Source: Candidatus Nanopelagicales bacterium
GTDB lineage: Bacteria; Actinomycetota; Actinomycetes; Nanopelagicales; Nanopelagicaceae
Length of the DNA stretch: 39,720 nucleotides
Reading direction: 5' to 3'
Assembly: GCA_030834095.1 (NCBI GenBank)
Contig: JAURGA010000011.1
Span: 1 to 39,720, forward strand
Part shown: positions 1 to 10,214 of the stretch, in pieces
How the letters are laid out: every line of letters starts with the position of its first letter
Position numbering within the stretch: position 1 is the first letter of the stretch
Position numbers and translations under genes: made by a program
The notes under the pieces: model-generated
The model's database searches: none
Seen by the model: the letters and a program-made list of their open reading frames with translations, nothing else
What the model was told of the DNA's origin: nothing

Positions 1-499
1 ATTGTCGCTTGCTCTTGACTGCTCTAGAGAAGTTCGAATCGGTGCAGCTTCGAATCGGATATAGCTTCTGGATAACATCGAAACTACTTCGCAAAGCCCA
101 GGCATGAGCATAAGGACCAAAATATTTTACCCCAGGCCGTTTTTTTGCTCGGGAGATAAAGAGCCGCGGAAATTCTTCAGCGATACTGACGGCAAGATAT
201 GGATAAGACTTGTCATCTTTAAATTGAATGTTGTATTTCGGATTTTCAGTCTTAATCCAAGTGAACTCAAGCTGTAACGCTTCGATTTCGGTGTTTACTA
301 TCGTCCAATCAACACGGACCGCTTCATGGACCATGCGATACGTTTTCTCGAGCAAGTTCTTCTGGAAATAGGAATTTAGTCGATTCTTTAAGTTCTTAGC
401 TTTACCAACATAAATCACAACACCCTTATCGTTGAAGAAACGATAAACACCTGGTTCAGTAGGAATTGAATCTGGGCGGTAACTCGCAGGCTCACTCAT
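1..499 (-). CDS. uvrC: UvrABC system protein C, N-terminal part (cut by window edge)
   Basis: This is the first 166 codons of UvrC, the nuclease that makes both incisions around a lesion once UvrA and UvrB have loaded. The visible part is the GIY-YIG nuclease domain, which cuts on the 3' side: it opens with P-G-V-Y-R-F at about residues 17-22, followed by V-I-Y-V-G-K-A-K-N-L and the conserved arginine of K-N-R-L. The region after it keeps the family pattern Y-N-I-Q-F-K-D-D-K-S-Y-P-Y, then K-Y-F-G-P-Y. The UVR, RNase H-like and helix-hairpin-helix domains would lie beyond position 1. The ATG start lies two bases after the uvrA stop codon, so the two are probably co-transcribed. Other genes in this neighbourhood match M. 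tuberculosis order, but there uvrC is encoded elsewhere (Rv1420), so uvrA-uvrC adjacency is a difference. Confidence 0.95.
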   Translation of the reverse strand, partial: MSEPASYRPDSIPTEPGVYRFFNDKGVVIYVGKAKNLKNRLNSYFQKNLLEKTYRMVHEAVRVDWTIVNTEIEALQLEFTWIKTENPKYNIQFKDDKSYPYLAVSIAEEFPRLFISRAKKRPGVKYFGPYAHAWALRSSFDVIQKLYPIRSCTDSNFSRAVKSKRQ

Positions 500-501
500 T
501 G

Positions 502-3345
502 CTATCCCTTTAGCGAGGCTGCCAGAAACGTTCCGGTATAACTAGCTTTATTTTTTGAGACTGCTTCAGGTGTTCCTTCAGCAACAACAACTCCGCCACC
601 AGAACCACCTTCTGGTCCTAGATCAATTACCCAGTCTGCAGACTTAATTACATCCAAATTATGCTCAATAACAATTACAGTGTTTCCAGTATCCACCAAA
701 CGATTTAAAACGATCAGAAGTTTACGAACATCCTCGAAGTGAAGTCCGGTCGTAGGTTCATCCAATACATAAATCGTGCGTCCAGTAGAGCGACGTTGAA
801 GTTCGGTTGCTAACTTAACGCGCTGGGCTTCGCCGCCAGAAAGAGTTGGAGCGGACTGTCCGAGTCTTACATACCCAAGACCGACATCATTTAGTGTTTT
901 CAAATAACGAGAAATGGCTGGAACAGATTCAAAGAAGGTGAAAGCTTCTTCGATTGGCATATTCAGAACTTCGGCAATTGTCTTGCCCTTGTAATGAACT
1001 TCTAAAGTTTCGCGGTTATATCGAGCACCGTGACAGACTTCGCAAGGCACATAAACATCCGGCAAGAAGTTCATTTCAATAGTTATCGTTCCATCGCCAG
1101 CACAATTCTCGCAACGACCGCCCTTCACGTTAAATGAGAAGCGACCTTGCTGATAGCCACGAATTTTGGCTTCTGTTGTCTCAGCAAATAAAGCTCGGAC
1201 CTTATCGAAGACACCGGTGTAAGTAGCTGGGTTAGATCTCGGAGTTCTACCAATTGGTGACTGATCAACATGAACTACTTTGTCCAGAAGTTCTAGTCCG
1301 GTAATTGTTTTATGACGGCCGGGAACAATACGTGCACCATTTAATTTGTTAGCCAATACTGAATACAAAATGTCATTTACAAGTGTTGACTTACCCGAAC
1401 CGCTAACACCAGATACAGCGACAAAAGCGCCTAACGGAAATGAGACATCTATATTCTGCAGGTTGTTCTCACGTGCGCCTTTTACAACCAAACTTCGCTT
1501 CGCATCTAACTCTCGTCGTTTCTTAGGAACTTCAATTTTTGTTCGCCCCGATATGTAAGCGCCTGTGATGGAATCCTTCGCTGTAATCAGAGCTTGATAA
1601 TCTCCGGAGGAAACCACATGTCCACCATGCTCGCCTGCACCGGGACCAATATCAACAATCCAGTCTGCGGTTCTAATTGTGTCTTCATCATGTTCTACAA
1701 CAATCAAGGTGTTTCCGAGATCGCGAAGTCTGGTTAGCGTATCGATCAATCGTCGATTATCACGTTGATGTAATCCAATACTTGGTTCATCCAATACATA
1801 TAGAACACCAACTAGCCCTGAACCTATCTGTGTAGCCAGACGAATTCGTTGCGCTTCTCCCCCAGATAGAGTTGCAGCAGGCCTGGCAAGAGATAGGTAA
1901 TCCAAGCCAACATCAAGAAGAAAACCGAGTCTGGCATTTACCTCTTTTAGAACGCGTTCGGCAATCTGCTTTTCACGTGCACTTAGTGAAATTTTCTTGA
2001 GAAATTCTGCGCACTCTTTAATTGAAAGTTCGCAGATTGCAGCGATACTTTTATCACCAATCGTTACTGCAAGAACTTCAGGCTTTAGGCGAGCTCCTTT
2101 GCAGACTGGACAGGGAGTTTCGCGCATGTAAGCTTCAAATTTATCCCGAGAATAATCGCTATCAGTCTCTAAATGACGACGTTCGATAAAGGAGATAACG
2201 CCTTCGAAGCCAGTTGAGTAATTGCGATCACGGCCATATCTATTTTTATACTTAACATGAACTTCGAAATCCCAGCCATTAAGAAGTGCATCCTTCGCCT
2301 TTGCAGGCAACTTCTTCCACGGGGTATCCATCGAAAATTTAAGTTCTTTCGCCAAACCTTCAACTAATCGTGCCCAATATCCAGTTGATTGACCGCCAGC
2401 CCAAGGTGCAATCGCGCCCTCGTTGATTGAAAGTTCATCGTTCGGGATTACTAATTCTTCATCGACTTCAAGTTTCGTGCCAATGCCTGAGCAATCCGGA
2501 CAGGCGCCAAAGGGCGAGTTAAATGAGAAAGATCTGGGTTCAAGTTCTTCAAAAGAGAGACCGCAATCATGACAGGCCATGTGCTCGCTATACGTTCGCT
2601 CTTTATCTGACGAACCAACTTTCTTGTCTACAAAATCTAGAATGACCAAACCGCTTGCAAGTCGTAGTGCAGTTTCAATCGAATCTGTTAAACGGGTCTT
2701 AGATTCTGCCTTAACAGTCAAGCGATCGACTACAACATCGATTGTGTGCTTTTCCTGCTTCTTCAACTTTGGAACTTCGGCTATTGGATAAACCGTTCCG
2801 TTAACACGAACTCGAGAGAATCCCTGGGTTGTGAAATCCTTAAATAAGTCGAGGAACTCACCTTTACGGGCTCGCACTACTGGAGCCAGGACTAAAAACT
2901 TTGTATCAACTGGCATCGCAAGAATTTGATCAACAATATTCTGAGGAGTCTGTTTCGCAATGGCTTTTCCACAGTTAGGGCAATGTGGTCGACCGGCTCG
3001 AGCAAAGAGCAGGCGCAGATAGTCGTAAACTTCAGTGATTGTTCCAACTGTTGAACGCGGATTTCGATTCGTGGATTTCTGATCTATTGAGACTGCTGGC
3101 GAAAGTCCTTCAATAAAATCAACATCTGGCTTATCCATCTGTCCAAGGAATTGGCGCGCATATGCCGAAAGTGACTCGACATAACGACGTTGCCCTTCCG
3201 CAAAGATTGTGTCAAATGCTAGAGATGATTTTCCGGATCCAGATAGTCCAGTGAAAACGATTAAAGCATCTCTTGGCAGATCAATCGAAACATTCTTAAG
3301 GTTATGTTCACGAGCACCACGAACAACTAAACGATCAATACTCAA
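502..3345 (-). CDS. uvrA: UvrABC system protein A (excision nuclease ATPase)
   Basis: UvrA is the dimeric damage-recognition ATPase that hands UvrB to the lesion. At 947 residues it is full length for the family. It shows two ABC modules: Walker A G-L-S-G-S-G-K-S at residues 33-40 and G-V-S-G-S-G-K-S-T near 650. There are two signature motifs, L-S-G-G-E-A-Q-R-I and L-S-G-G-E-A-Q-R-V. Two C-x2-C zinc modules are visible, one around 258-285 (C-H-D-C and C-P-D-C) and one around 743-772 (C-E-N-C and C-E-V-C). The start is TTG at 3345, overlapping the uvrB stop as T-T-G-A, with a purine-rich GGAAGAGGCGGG just upstream as ribosome-binding site. The order uvrB-uvrA-uvrC implies one repair operon. 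I see no SOS-box-like site in the short junctions. Confidence 0.98.
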   Translation of the reverse strand: MSIDRLVVRGAREHNLKNVSIDLPRDALIVFTGLSGSGKSSLAFDTIFAEGQRRYVESLSAYARQFLGQMDKPDVDFIEGLSPAVSIDQKSTNRNPRSTVGTITEVYDYLRLLFARAGRPHCPNCGKAIAKQTPQNIVDQILAMPVDTKFLVLAPVVRARKGEFLDLFKDFTTQGFSRVRVNGTVYPIAEVPKLKKQEKHTIDVVVDRLTVKAESKTRLTDSIETALRLASGLVILDFVDKKVGSSDKERTYSEHMACHDCGLSFEELEPRSFSFNSPFGACPDCSGIGTKLEVDEELVIPNDELSINEGAIAPWAGGQSTGYWARLVEGLAKELKFSMDTPWKKLPAKAKDALLNGWDFEVHVKYKNRYGRDRNYSTGFEGVISFIERRHLETDSDYSRDKFEAYMRETPCPVCKGARLKPEVLAVTIGDKSIAAICELSIKECAEFLKKISLSAREKQIAERVLKEVNARLGFLLDVGLDYLSLARPAATLSGGEAQRIRLATQIGSGLVGVLYVLDEPSIGLHQRDNRRLIDTLTRLRDLGNTLIVVEHDEDTIRTADWIVDIGPGAGEHGGHVVSSGDYQALITAKDSITGAYISGRTKIEVPKKRRELDAKRSLVVKGARENNLQNIDVSFPLGAFVAVSGVSGSGKSTLVNDILYSVLANKLNGARIVPGRHKTITGLELLDKVVHVDQSPIGRTPRSNPATYTGVFDKVRALFAETTEAKIRGYQQGRFSFNVKGGRCENCAGDGTITIEMNFLPDVYVPCEVCHGARYNRETLEVHYKGKTIAEVLNMPIEEAFTFFESVPAISRYLKTLNDVGLGYVRLGQSAPTLSGGEAQRVKLATELQRRSTGRTIYVLDEPTTGLHFEDVRKLLIVLNRLVDTGNTVIVIEHNLDVIKSADWVIDLGPEGGSGGGVVVAEGTPEAVSKNKASYTGTFLAASLKG

Positions 3346-5396
3346 GTGCCCGCCTCTTCCATGCCGCGAAGCTCTTTCTTGAGCTCACGGATCTCATCTC
3401 GGAATCTAGCTGCAAGCTCGAACTGTAAATCGCCCGCTGCCATTTTCATCTGATCCGTGAGGGATTCTATGAGACCAATAAGCTCTTGTCTCGGTAAAGA
3501 ATGGCCGCCTCGCTTAATTCCAGATGAAGAAACCTCAGATTTCAGCCCTTCAGTGTCTTCGACCTCTTTAGTAATCAAATCTGTAATGTCCGCAATCTTT
3601 TTGCGCAGTGGTGTCGGATCGATTCTGTGTTCGGTGTTGTATGCAACCTGTTTCTCCCGTCGGCGATTTGTCTCATCAATCGCTTGTGCCATCGCGGGCG
3701 TAATGCTGTCGGCATACATATGCACTTCTCCTGAAACGTTACGAGCGGCACGACCAATAGTTTGAATAAGTGAAGTTGCTGAACGCAGGAAACCTTGTTT
3801 GTCAGCATCCAGAATTGCAACTAAGGAAACCTCGGGGAGATCTAGACCTTCGCGAAGCAAATTGATTCCAATCAAAACATCATATTCACCAGATCTAAGC
3901 TCGCGAAGTAACTCAACCCGTCGTAGCGTGTCAACTTCAGAATGCAAATATCGAACTTTGATTCCGAGACCCATCAAATAATCAGTTAAATCCTCAGACA
4001 TTTTCTTTGTAAGAGTTGTGACGAGAATTCTTTCATTCTTGATCGCGCGAAGATTTATCTCATATACCAAGTCATCAATCTGACCTTTAATTGGTTTTAT
4101 AACTATTTGGGGATCAATAAGTCCAGTCGGTCTAATAACTTGCTCAACGAACTGCCCACCTGTCTTCTCAAGTTCATATTTGCCAGGCGTTGCAGACAAG
4201 TAAACAGTCTGGCCTTTCCGTTCAATAAATTCTGCGAATCTAAGTGGTCGGTTGTCCATCGCTGACGGCAATCTAAATCCGTGTTCGACCAATGTGCGCT
4301 TACGAGAGGCATCACCTTCATACATAGCGCCAATTTGCGGCACGGTGACATGTGATTCATCAATTACAACAAGAAAATCTTCTGGAAAATAATCCAATAA
4401 ACAGTTTGGCGGAGATCCTGCTTCTCGGCCATCGATATGCCTTGAATAGTTTTCGATACCCGAACAGAAGCCCAGCTGACGCATCATTTCGATATCAAAG
4501 GTGGTTCGCATTCGGATGCGTTGAGCTTCGAGCAATTTATTCTGGCGCTCGAATTCATCCACCTTGGATTCCATTTCAATTTCGATAGCCGAGATCGCAC
4601 GATTCATAGTTTCGGGTCCAGCTGAATAGTGGCTAGCCGGAAAGATATACATTTCCGTTTCATCACGGATGATTTCGCCGGTTAATGGGTGCAGCGTTGT
4701 AATTCGTTCAATCTCATCGCCAAACATTTCGATTCGAAGCGCCAGCTCTTCATACATGGGAATGATTTCAATGGTGTCGCCACGAACTCGAAATGTTCCA
4801 CGTTCAAAAGCCATGTCATTTCGTTTATATTGAATGTCAACGAACCTGCGCAACAACTTATTGCGTTCGATCGAATCGCCAACCTTCAACTTAATCATTC
4901 TATCCACATACTCTTGCGGAGTACCGAGACCATAAATGCATGAAACGGTCGCAACAACAATTACATCTCGGCGCGTAAGAAGTGAGTTTGTCGCTGAATG
5001 TCGAAGCCGTTCTACCTCACTATTTACCGAGCTATCTTTTTCGATGAAGGTATCTGTTTGCGGAACATAAGCTTCTGGTTGGTAGTAGTCGTAATACGAA
5101 ACAAAGTATTCGACCGCGTTATTAGGCATTAACTCACGGAACTCATTTGCCAACTGGGCTGCCAAAGTTTTATTTGGCGCTAGGACCAAGGTTGGCCGCT
5201 GAAGTTTTTCAATCAGCCAAGCCGTTGTTGCAGATTTACCAGTTCCGGTTGCACCAAGAAGAACTACATCAGACTCTCCCGCGTTGATCCGCATTGCAAG
5301 ATCTTCTATCGCTGCCGGCTGGTCTCCCGACGGGATGTATTCACTTATTACTTGAAAGGGATTAACTTTGCGCTGCAGGTCAGTAATTGGGCGCAT
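3342..5396 (-). CDS. uvrB: UvrABC system protein B (helicase-like damage verifier)
   Basis: UvrB verifies lesions handed over by UvrA and recruits UvrC. The 684-residue protein has Walker A G-A-T-G-T-G-K-S at 48-55. The beta-hairpin signature [12 protein letters not shown] lies near 105, and the D-E-S-H Walker B variant near 345. Helicase motifs V and VI ([13 protein letters not shown] and Q-T-I-G-R-A-A-R-N) are present, and a C-terminal UVR motif (about 645-680) is ready to bind UvrC. The ATG start gives the typical actinobacterial N-terminus [10 protein letters not shown]. It lies three bases after the coaE stop, with no clear Shine-Dalgarno, so translation may depend on coupling to coaE. 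Confidence 0.98.
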   Translation of the reverse strand: MRPITDLQRKVNPFQVISEYIPSGDQPAAIEDLAMRINAGESDVVLLGATGTGKSATTAWLIEKLQRPTLVLAPNKTLAAQLANEFRELMPNNAVEYFVSYYDYYQPEAYVPQTDTFIEKDSSVNSEVERLRHSATNSLLTRRDVIVVATVSCIYGLGTPQEYVDRMIKLKVGDSIERNKLLRRFVDIQYKRNDMAFERGTFRVRGDTIEIIPMYEELALRIEMFGDEIERITTLHPLTGEIIRDETEMYIFPASHYSAGPETMNRAISAIEIEMESKVDEFERQNKLLEAQRIRMRTTFDIEMMRQLGFCSGIENYSRHIDGREAGSPPNCLLDYFPEDFLVVIDESHVTVPQIGAMYEGDASRKRTLVEHGFRLPSAMDNRPLRFAEFIERKGQTVYLSATPGKYELEKTGGQFVEQVIRPTGLIDPQIVIKPIKGQIDDLVYEINLRAIKNERILVTTLTKKMSEDLTDYLMGLGIKVRYLHSEVDTLRRVELLRELRSGEYDVLIGINLLREGLDLPEVSLVAILDADKQGFLRSATSLIQTIGRAARNVSGEVHMYADSITPAMAQAIDETNRRREKQVAYNTEHRIDPTPLRKKIADITDLITKEVEDTEGLKSEVSSSGIKRGGHSLPRQELIGLIESLTDQMKMAAGDLQFELAARFRDEIRELKKELRGMEEAGT

Positions 5397-5399
5397 AAC

Positions 5400-6014
5400 T
5401 TAACTTGCACTCGCTTTAGCACGAGGAAGAAGAACATCTTCATATACATTTTCAACCTGACGAAGAAGCTGATCCATATCGCCATCGTTGTTAAACACTA
5501 AATCAGCAATGGCTGCCCGCTGCTCATCGGTAGCCTGAACTTTCATTCGGGCCTCAATTTCATAACCCTTGAGCCCACGGCCTTTAAGCCTTGAAATTCG
5601 ATTCTCTAAAGTTGCCTCCACTGTGATGATGTAATCAAATCTATCTTGGCCCATTTTTTCAATTGTTTCTATCAGGATTGGAATCTGGTAAATAATCACA
5701 GCATCTTCTGGGCTATCTTCGATAATCTCGTCAAAGGCTTCAGCCACACGTGGATGAATAATTCCTTCTAAAGTTTTGCGAGCCCCAGGGTCTGCAAAGA
5801 CGATTTGCCCTAGTTTGCTGCGATCTAAGATTCCATTGGTGAGAATTTCATCGCCAAAAGTTGCTACTAATTCATCAAATCCATCTGTGCCGCGCTCGAT
5901 AACATCACGGGCAAGTTGATCGGCATCAACAACAACTGCGCCCAGGTCTTCGAAGAAATCTCCAGCAGCAGATTTTCCAGACCCGATTCCGCCAGTAAGA
6001 GCAACTTTAATCAC
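5400..6014 (-). CDS. coaE: Dephospho-CoA kinase
   Basis: This enzyme phosphorylates the 3'-OH of dephospho-CoA, the last step of coenzyme A synthesis, in the cytosol. The 204-residue protein begins with the P-loop G-G-I-G-S-G-K-S (residues 8-15). It keeps the CoaE pattern V-V-D-A-D-Q-L-A-R and the I-I-H-P-R-V motif near 86-91. The start is GTG at 6014, with only weak purine-rich sequence upstream. It lies just after the rpsA terminator, so it may have its own weak promoter or depend on terminator read-through. The rpsA-coaE-uvrB order is the same as in M. tuberculosis (Rv1630, Rv1631, Rv1633). Confidence 0.95.
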   Translation of the reverse strand: MIKVALTGGIGSGKSAAGDFFEDLGAVVVDADQLARDVIERGTDGFDELVATFGDEILTNGILDRSKLGQIVFADPGARKTLEGIIHPRVAEAFDEIIEDSPEDAVIIYQIPILIETIEKMGQDRFDYIITVEATLENRISRLKGRGLKGYEIEARMKVQATDEQRAAIADLVFNNDGDMDQLLRQVENVYEDVLLPRAKASAS

Positions 6015-6051
6015 GTTGGAATCTTATCTTTTAAAGTGCAGTTCAAATGAA

Positions 6052-6079
6052 AAGGGCCCCAACCGAAGTCAGGGCCCTT
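6052..6079 (-). terminator. Intrinsic terminator after rpsA
   Basis: An 8-bp perfect stem (AAGGGCCC paired with GGGCCCTT) closes a 12-base loop, and on the minus strand it is followed by T-T-T-C-A-T-T-T. It sits 11 bases beyond the rpsA stop codon and before coaE. It would terminate, or attenuate, rpsA transcription before the coaE-uvrBAC genes. The stem is nearly symmetric, but no plus-strand gene ends here. Confidence 0.75.
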
Positions 6080-6090
6080 AACTCTATTTA

Positions 6091-7446
6091 CTATTCTGCG
6101 GCAGTTTCTGCAGCAGGTGTATCGCCGGCAGCGGCATCGGCAGCTTTTGCCTCTTCCTTCTGCTTGCGGTGTGCCATGAAGCGGGTTTGTGCTTCGGCAT
6201 ATAGACGTTCCCACTCTTCGCGTTGTGCTTCGAAACCAGGGCGCCACTCTTGAGAATCAGCATCGAAACCTTCTGGATAAATGAAGTTTCCTTCTGCGTC
6301 GTAACGAGCAGCCATTCCATATTGGGTTGGATCGAATGCTTCGATTTCAACTTCATGACCTTCGTTAGCTTGCTTCAATGAAAGAGAGATACGACGACGT
6401 TCTAGGTCGATATCAATAATCTTCACAAATAGCTCGTCGCCAACTTGAACAACTTGCTCTGGAATTTCAACGTGGCGTTCGGCTAACTCTGAAATGTGAA
6501 CTAGACCTTCGATTCCTTCGAATACTCGAATGAATGCACCGAATGGAACTAGCTTGGTAACTTCACCAGGAACAACCTGGTTAATTGTGTGTGTGCGAGC
6601 AAATGCTTGCCACGGATCTTCTTGAGTTGCCTTGAGCGAAAGTGATACGCGCTCACGTTCGAAGTCGACTTCTAGAACTTCAACGGTGACTGCATCGCCA
6701 ACTTCTACAACTTCATTTGGATGATCAATATGCTTCCATGAAAGTTCAGATACGTGAACCAAACCATCTACGCCACCAAGGTCTACGAAAGCACCGAAGT
6801 TAACGATTGATGAAACAACACCTGAACGAACCTGACCCTTTTCAAGTTGGTTCAGGAATGTTGTGCGTGAAGCTGATTGGGTTTGTTCTAGGAATGCCCG
6901 ACGTGAAAGAACTACGTTATTGCGATTCTTATCGAGTTCGATAATGCGTGCTTCAACTTGTTGTCCGATGTAAGGAGTCAAGTCGCGAACGCGGCGCATT
7001 TCTACGAGTGATGCCGGCAAGAAGCCGCGAAGACCGATGTCAACGATTAGACCACCCTTAACAACTTCAATAACAGTTCCGGTGACGACTTCGTCACGCT
7101 CTTTCTTGCCTTCGATATCTCCCCAGGCGCGTTCGTATTGTGCGCGCTTCTTTGAAAGGATTAAACGACCTTCTTTATCTTCCTTAGTAATTACAAGTGC
7201 TTCAACGCGATCGCCGACAGAAACAATCTCTGAAGGATCGATGTCGTGGCGGATAGATAGTTCGCGGGAAGGGATAACACCTTCGGTCTTGTAACCAATG
7301 TCAAGCAAAACTTCTTCGCGATCAATTTGAACAACGGTTCCGATAACTAGATCGCCATCATTAAAATTCTTAATTGTGCCTTCAATTGCGGCAAGAAAAT
7401 CTTCGGCTGAGCCGATGTCGTTTACTGTGATTTGTGTAGGGGTCAA
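6091..7446 (-). CDS. rpsA: 30S ribosomal protein S1
   Basis: S1 binds mRNA on the 30S subunit and helps initiation on weak ribosome-binding sites. The 451-residue protein has four S1 (OB-fold) repeats starting near residues 30, 117, 202 and 287; the last two carry the typical G-L-V-H-V-S-E-L-S and G-L-V-H-I-S-E-L motifs. A charged tail rich in Glu, Ala and Lys follows. Four repeats is the actinobacterial form, against six in E. coli. The start is TTG at 7446, supported by CGGAGAA five bases upstream. The gene is followed by a terminator and preceded by a 141-base gap with a candidate promoter, so it is probably its own transcription unit. Confidence 0.96.
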   Translation of the reverse strand: MTPTQITVNDIGSAEDFLAAIEGTIKNFNDGDLVIGTVVQIDREEVLLDIGYKTEGVIPSRELSIRHDIDPSEIVSVGDRVEALVITKEDKEGRLILSKKRAQYERAWGDIEGKKERDEVVTGTVIEVVKGGLIVDIGLRGFLPASLVEMRRVRDLTPYIGQQVEARIIELDKNRNNVVLSRRAFLEQTQSASRTTFLNQLEKGQVRSGVVSSIVNFGAFVDLGGVDGLVHVSELSWKHIDHPNEVVEVGDAVTVEVLEVDFERERVSLSLKATQEDPWQAFARTHTINQVVPGEVTKLVPFGAFIRVFEGIEGLVHISELAERHVEIPEQVVQVGDELFVKIIDIDLERRRISLSLKQANEGHEVEIEAFDPTQYGMAARYDAEGNFIYPEGFDADSQEWRPGFEAQREEWERLYAEAQTRFMAHRKQKEEAKAADAAAGDTPAAETAAE

Positions 7447-7515
7447 AATTCTCCGAAGGAATAGAAGTAGTAGGGACAGGACAATTCATAAATCTGGGTG
7501 ATTCACGAAGGGCTA

Positions 7516-7544
7516 AGGCTACTTGCGTGCTGCTGGATGGTCAA
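7516..7544 (-). promoter_or_regulatory. Candidate rpsA promoter
   Basis: On the minus strand TTGACC (7544-7539) is followed, after exactly 17 bases, by TAGCCT (7521-7516). The -35 box is close to consensus and the -10 box weak, though it fits TAnnnT. This would give an rpsA leader of about 65 bases. It lies in the 7447-7587 gap, which holds no gene. The support is positional and motif-based only. Confidence 0.35.
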
Positions 7545-7587
7545 AATTCAGGCCTGACCTCGAAAATAAGCGGCCTATTTAGCGTAA

Positions 7588-10182
7588 CTAGTGTGCCGCT
7601 AAATCCCAACTTGTTCCGATTCCAATATTCACATCTAGCGGAATTGAGAGCTCAAATGCGCTGCCCATTCCATTTTTAACAAGGCCAGTAAGTATTTCAG
7701 TCTCACCTTCAGCAACTTCAAGAATGAGTTCATCGTGTACTTGAAGTAACAACCTAGATTTCAGGCCCTGATCTATAATCCCTTTCGCAACATTTAACAT
7801 CGCAACTTTTATGATGTCTGCTGCGGAACCTTGTATCGGAGCATTGAGTGCCATGCGCTCTGCTACTTCTCGCCTTGGTCGGTTCTCACTTGTTAAGTCA
7901 GGAAGATAGCGACGTCTTCCCATAATTGTTTCGGTGTAACCCTTTTCGCGTGCAATCACTACAACTTGAGCTAAGTAGTCTCGAATTCCACCAAACCGCG
8001 AGAAGTATTTATCCATCAAGATTGCAGCATCAGTTGGTGATAAATCTAATTGTTGGGCTAAACCATAAGCCGACAAACCATAAGCAAGTCCATACGACAT
8101 CGCCTTGATTTGTCTGCGCATTTCTGGGTCTACGCCATCAGGTGAAACTCCAAATACCAGGCCAGCAACAGTTGAATGTAGGTCCTCTCCCATTTTAAAT
8201 GCTTCAATTAAATTCGCATCTTTCGAGAGATGGGCCATGATTCGCATTTCAATTTGACTGTAGTCAGCGGTAAGCAGCGTTGTATAGGGAGCCTTCGAAA
8301 CGAAACAATCGCGAATTTTGCGACCCTCTTCGGTTCGCACCGGAATGTTCTGCAAGTTTGGATTGGTTGAAGAAAGTCTCCCCGTAGCAGTTACCGTCTG
8401 CTGGAAAATTGTATGAATCCGACCATCGCTAGCCGTTGCGTCAATTAATCCATCAACCGTTGTAAGCAACTTGCTAGTTTCTCGGATTCTCAATAAGTGC
8501 TTGAGAATTGGGTGTTTAGTCTTTGCAAATAACCAGTCCAGGCTCTCGGCATCGGTTGTGAAGCCAGTCTTTATTTTCTTGGTCTTGGGTAGATCCAATT
8601 GACCAAACAAGATTGCCTGTAATTGCTTAGGTGATCCAACATTAAATTCTTTGCCTGCTTCTTTATGGGCGCCATTGGTTTCTCGTTCAACTTCCCCTTT
8701 AAAGAATGCCGAAAGTCCTCGCAACTTATCTAAATCGACTCCGATTCCATTGCTCTCCATATCAGCCAACTCAACCAAAACCGGGATTTCCATTTCATTC
8801 ATCAGGGCTGACATTTCTCGTTCTAAAATCTCTTTTTTCAGAATCGGAACTAATTTCATTATCGAAATCGCAGCCAAGCCATCAAACTGTGAGAACAAGG
8901 ATTCTTCCTGCTCCGCATTAACTACTCCAAGAAATCTTTCAGTTAAATCATCGAGGGCTAGATTGCGGCCACCTGGGTTAATTAGATATGCGGCTAATTC
9001 AGTATCGAAAGTTAACCCTGAAACTGGAAAGTTGCGAGCAATTTCCTTTGCACTGTGCAGGTATTTTGGAAGATTTGCATCGCCCCACCAATCTCCTAAC
9101 TTAGAACCTCGGACAATAAACAATTTGGCTTCATCAAGGGCGACGGAGTATTCGAGAATTTTTCCTTCGGGTGCGCTAAACGCAACCGCCACTGGGTCGG
9201 TGCGCCCAACAAGTAATTTAGAAAGTTCTTCAGAAGTGAGCTCTTTTGAAACTATCTTTACATCTACTGGAGCTGCATTCGTTACAGCTGTTTCGCCCTC
9301 GCTAGAACCTAGAGACTTAATCCGCTCTTTAAGTGCCTTTATTTCTAACTTATCCAGGAGCAAATTCAATTCTGATACCAACGCTCCCTCCCACAACAAT
9401 TGCGAGATGGGCGTTTCAATATCCATGTCACTTCGCAACCTCGTGAGTTCCGAATTCAATTCAACGCTGGCGATATTCGCTCGCAGCGAGTCGCCAACTT
9501 TCCCTCCGACCGACTCAATGTTCTCAATCAATTTTTCTAAGCTTCCATATTCAGCAATCCACTTTGCCGCAGTCTTCTCGCCAACACCAGGAATCGATGG
9601 CAAGTTGTCACTTGGATCTCCTCGCAGCGCAGCAAAATCTGGATACTGCGCAGGTGTTAATCCATATTTTTCAATGACCGCATCTGGTGTCATTCGAGCG
9701 AGATCCGTGACTCCGCGTTTTGGATACAAGACGGTTGTCTTTGAATTTATAAGTTGAAAAGAGTCGCGATCACCAGTGCAAATCAAAACTTCAAATCCAT
9801 CGGATTCGGCACGCTTAGCAAGCGTTGCAATAATGTCATCCGCTTCGAAACCCTCAACCGCAAAATGTCTAATGCCAAAGCCATGAACCAAATCAAAGAG
9901 ATAACTAGTTTGAGATCTAAACTCATCAGGGGTTGCCGAACGATTTGCCTTGTAATCTGGAAAGCGCTCTGAGCGAAATGTTTTTCTCGAAACATCGAAA
10001 GCCGTCGCAATGTGTGTGGGCTTCTCTGCAGTTATCAGGTTAATGAGCATCGAGGCGAATCCATAGATTGCATTAGTGTGCTGTCCACTTGAGGATACGA
10101 AATTTTCGGCCGGTAGCGCGTAAAACGCGCGATAGGCCAGAGAATGACCATCGATTAGTAAAAGTTTTTTGGTTGCGCTCAT
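7588..10182 (-). CDS. polA: DNA polymerase I
   Basis: Pol I removes RNA primers and fills repair gaps, working with the UvrABC proteins encoded downstream. The 864-residue protein has an N-terminal 5'-nuclease (about 1-290), with the helix-hairpin-helix pattern L-P-S-I-P-G-V-G-E-K-T-A. A degenerate 3'-5' exonuclease-like middle follows. The C-terminal polymerase carries motif A D-Y-S-Q-I-E-M-R near 640, the O-helix segment R-R-Q-I-K-A-M-S-Y-G-L-A-Y-G, and motif C Q-V-H-D-E near 812. The first proofreading motif (D-x-E in E. coli) is not present in the middle domain, so proofreading is probably lost, as in other actinobacterial Pol I enzymes. The ATG start lies eight bases after a TAGACT box, so the mRNA may be leaderless. 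Confidence 0.97.
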   Translation of the reverse strand: MSATKKLLLIDGHSLAYRAFYALPAENFVSSSGQHTNAIYGFASMLINLITAEKPTHIATAFDVSRKTFRSERFPDYKANRSATPDEFRSQTSYLFDLVHGFGIRHFAVEGFEADDIIATLAKRAESDGFEVLICTGDRDSFQLINSKTTVLYPKRGVTDLARMTPDAVIEKYGLTPAQYPDFAALRGDPSDNLPSIPGVGEKTAAKWIAEYGSLEKLIENIESVGGKVGDSLRANIASVELNSELTRLRSDMDIETPISQLLWEGALVSELNLLLDKLEIKALKERIKSLGSSEGETAVTNAAPVDVKIVSKELTSEELSKLLVGRTDPVAVAFSAPEGKILEYSVALDEAKLFIVRGSKLGDWWGDANLPKYLHSAKEIARNFPVSGLTFDTELAAYLINPGGRNLALDDLTERFLGVVNAEQEESLFSQFDGLAAISIMKLVPILKKEILEREMSALMNEMEIPVLVELADMESNGIGVDLDKLRGLSAFFKGEVERETNGAHKEAGKEFNVGSPKQLQAILFGQLDLPKTKKIKTGFTTDAESLDWLFAKTKHPILKHLLRIRETSKLLTTVDGLIDATASDGRIHTIFQQTVTATGRLSSTNPNLQNIPVRTEEGRKIRDCFVSKAPYTTLLTADYSQIEMRIMAHLSKDANLIEAFKMGEDLHSTVAGLVFGVSPDGVDPEMRRQIKAMSYGLAYGLSAYGLAQQLDLSPTDAAILMDKYFSRFGGIRDYLAQVVVIAREKGYTETIMGRRRYLPDLTSENRPRREVAERMALNAPIQGSAADIIKVAMLNVAKGIIDQGLKSRLLLQVHDELILEVAEGETEILTGLVKNGMGSAFELSIPLDVNIGIGTSWDLAAH

Positions 10183-10190
10183 TTCCGGCG

Positions 10191-10207
10191 AGTCTATTGG
10201 TTAGACT
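10191..10207. promoter_or_regulatory. Mirror-symmetric divergent promoter between polA and the thioesterase gene
   Basis: AGTCTA (10191-10196), a 5-base spacer TTGGT and TAGACT (10202-10207) form an inverted repeat in the 32-base gap between two divergent start codons. Read outward in each direction the repeat gives TAGACT, a fit to the TAnnnT -10 box. It lies 7 bases before the plus-strand ATG at 10215 and 8 bases before the polA ATG at 10182. That spacing puts transcription starts at or next to the start codons, so both mRNAs may be leaderless. No convincing -35 box is visible on either side. The repeat could instead be a repressor operator. Confidence 0.5.
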
Positions 10208-10214
10208 TACCAAC

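Noticed and set aside
7539-7576. AGGCC/GGCCT hairpin after polA as a terminator
   Set aside because: Only a 5-bp stem with a 17-base loop and no T run; it overlaps the candidate rpsA promoter.
8651-9757. A 368-codon open frame on the plus strand antisense to polA
   Set aside because: It lies wholly opposite well-conserved polA sequence, is rich in Ser and Ile as expected for a shadow frame, and resembles no family.
10089-10214. Longer thioesterase starting upstream of 10215
   Set aside because: The extension would lie on the opposite strand of polA coding sequence and is unlike the family N-terminus, while the ATG at 10215 has a well-placed -10 box.
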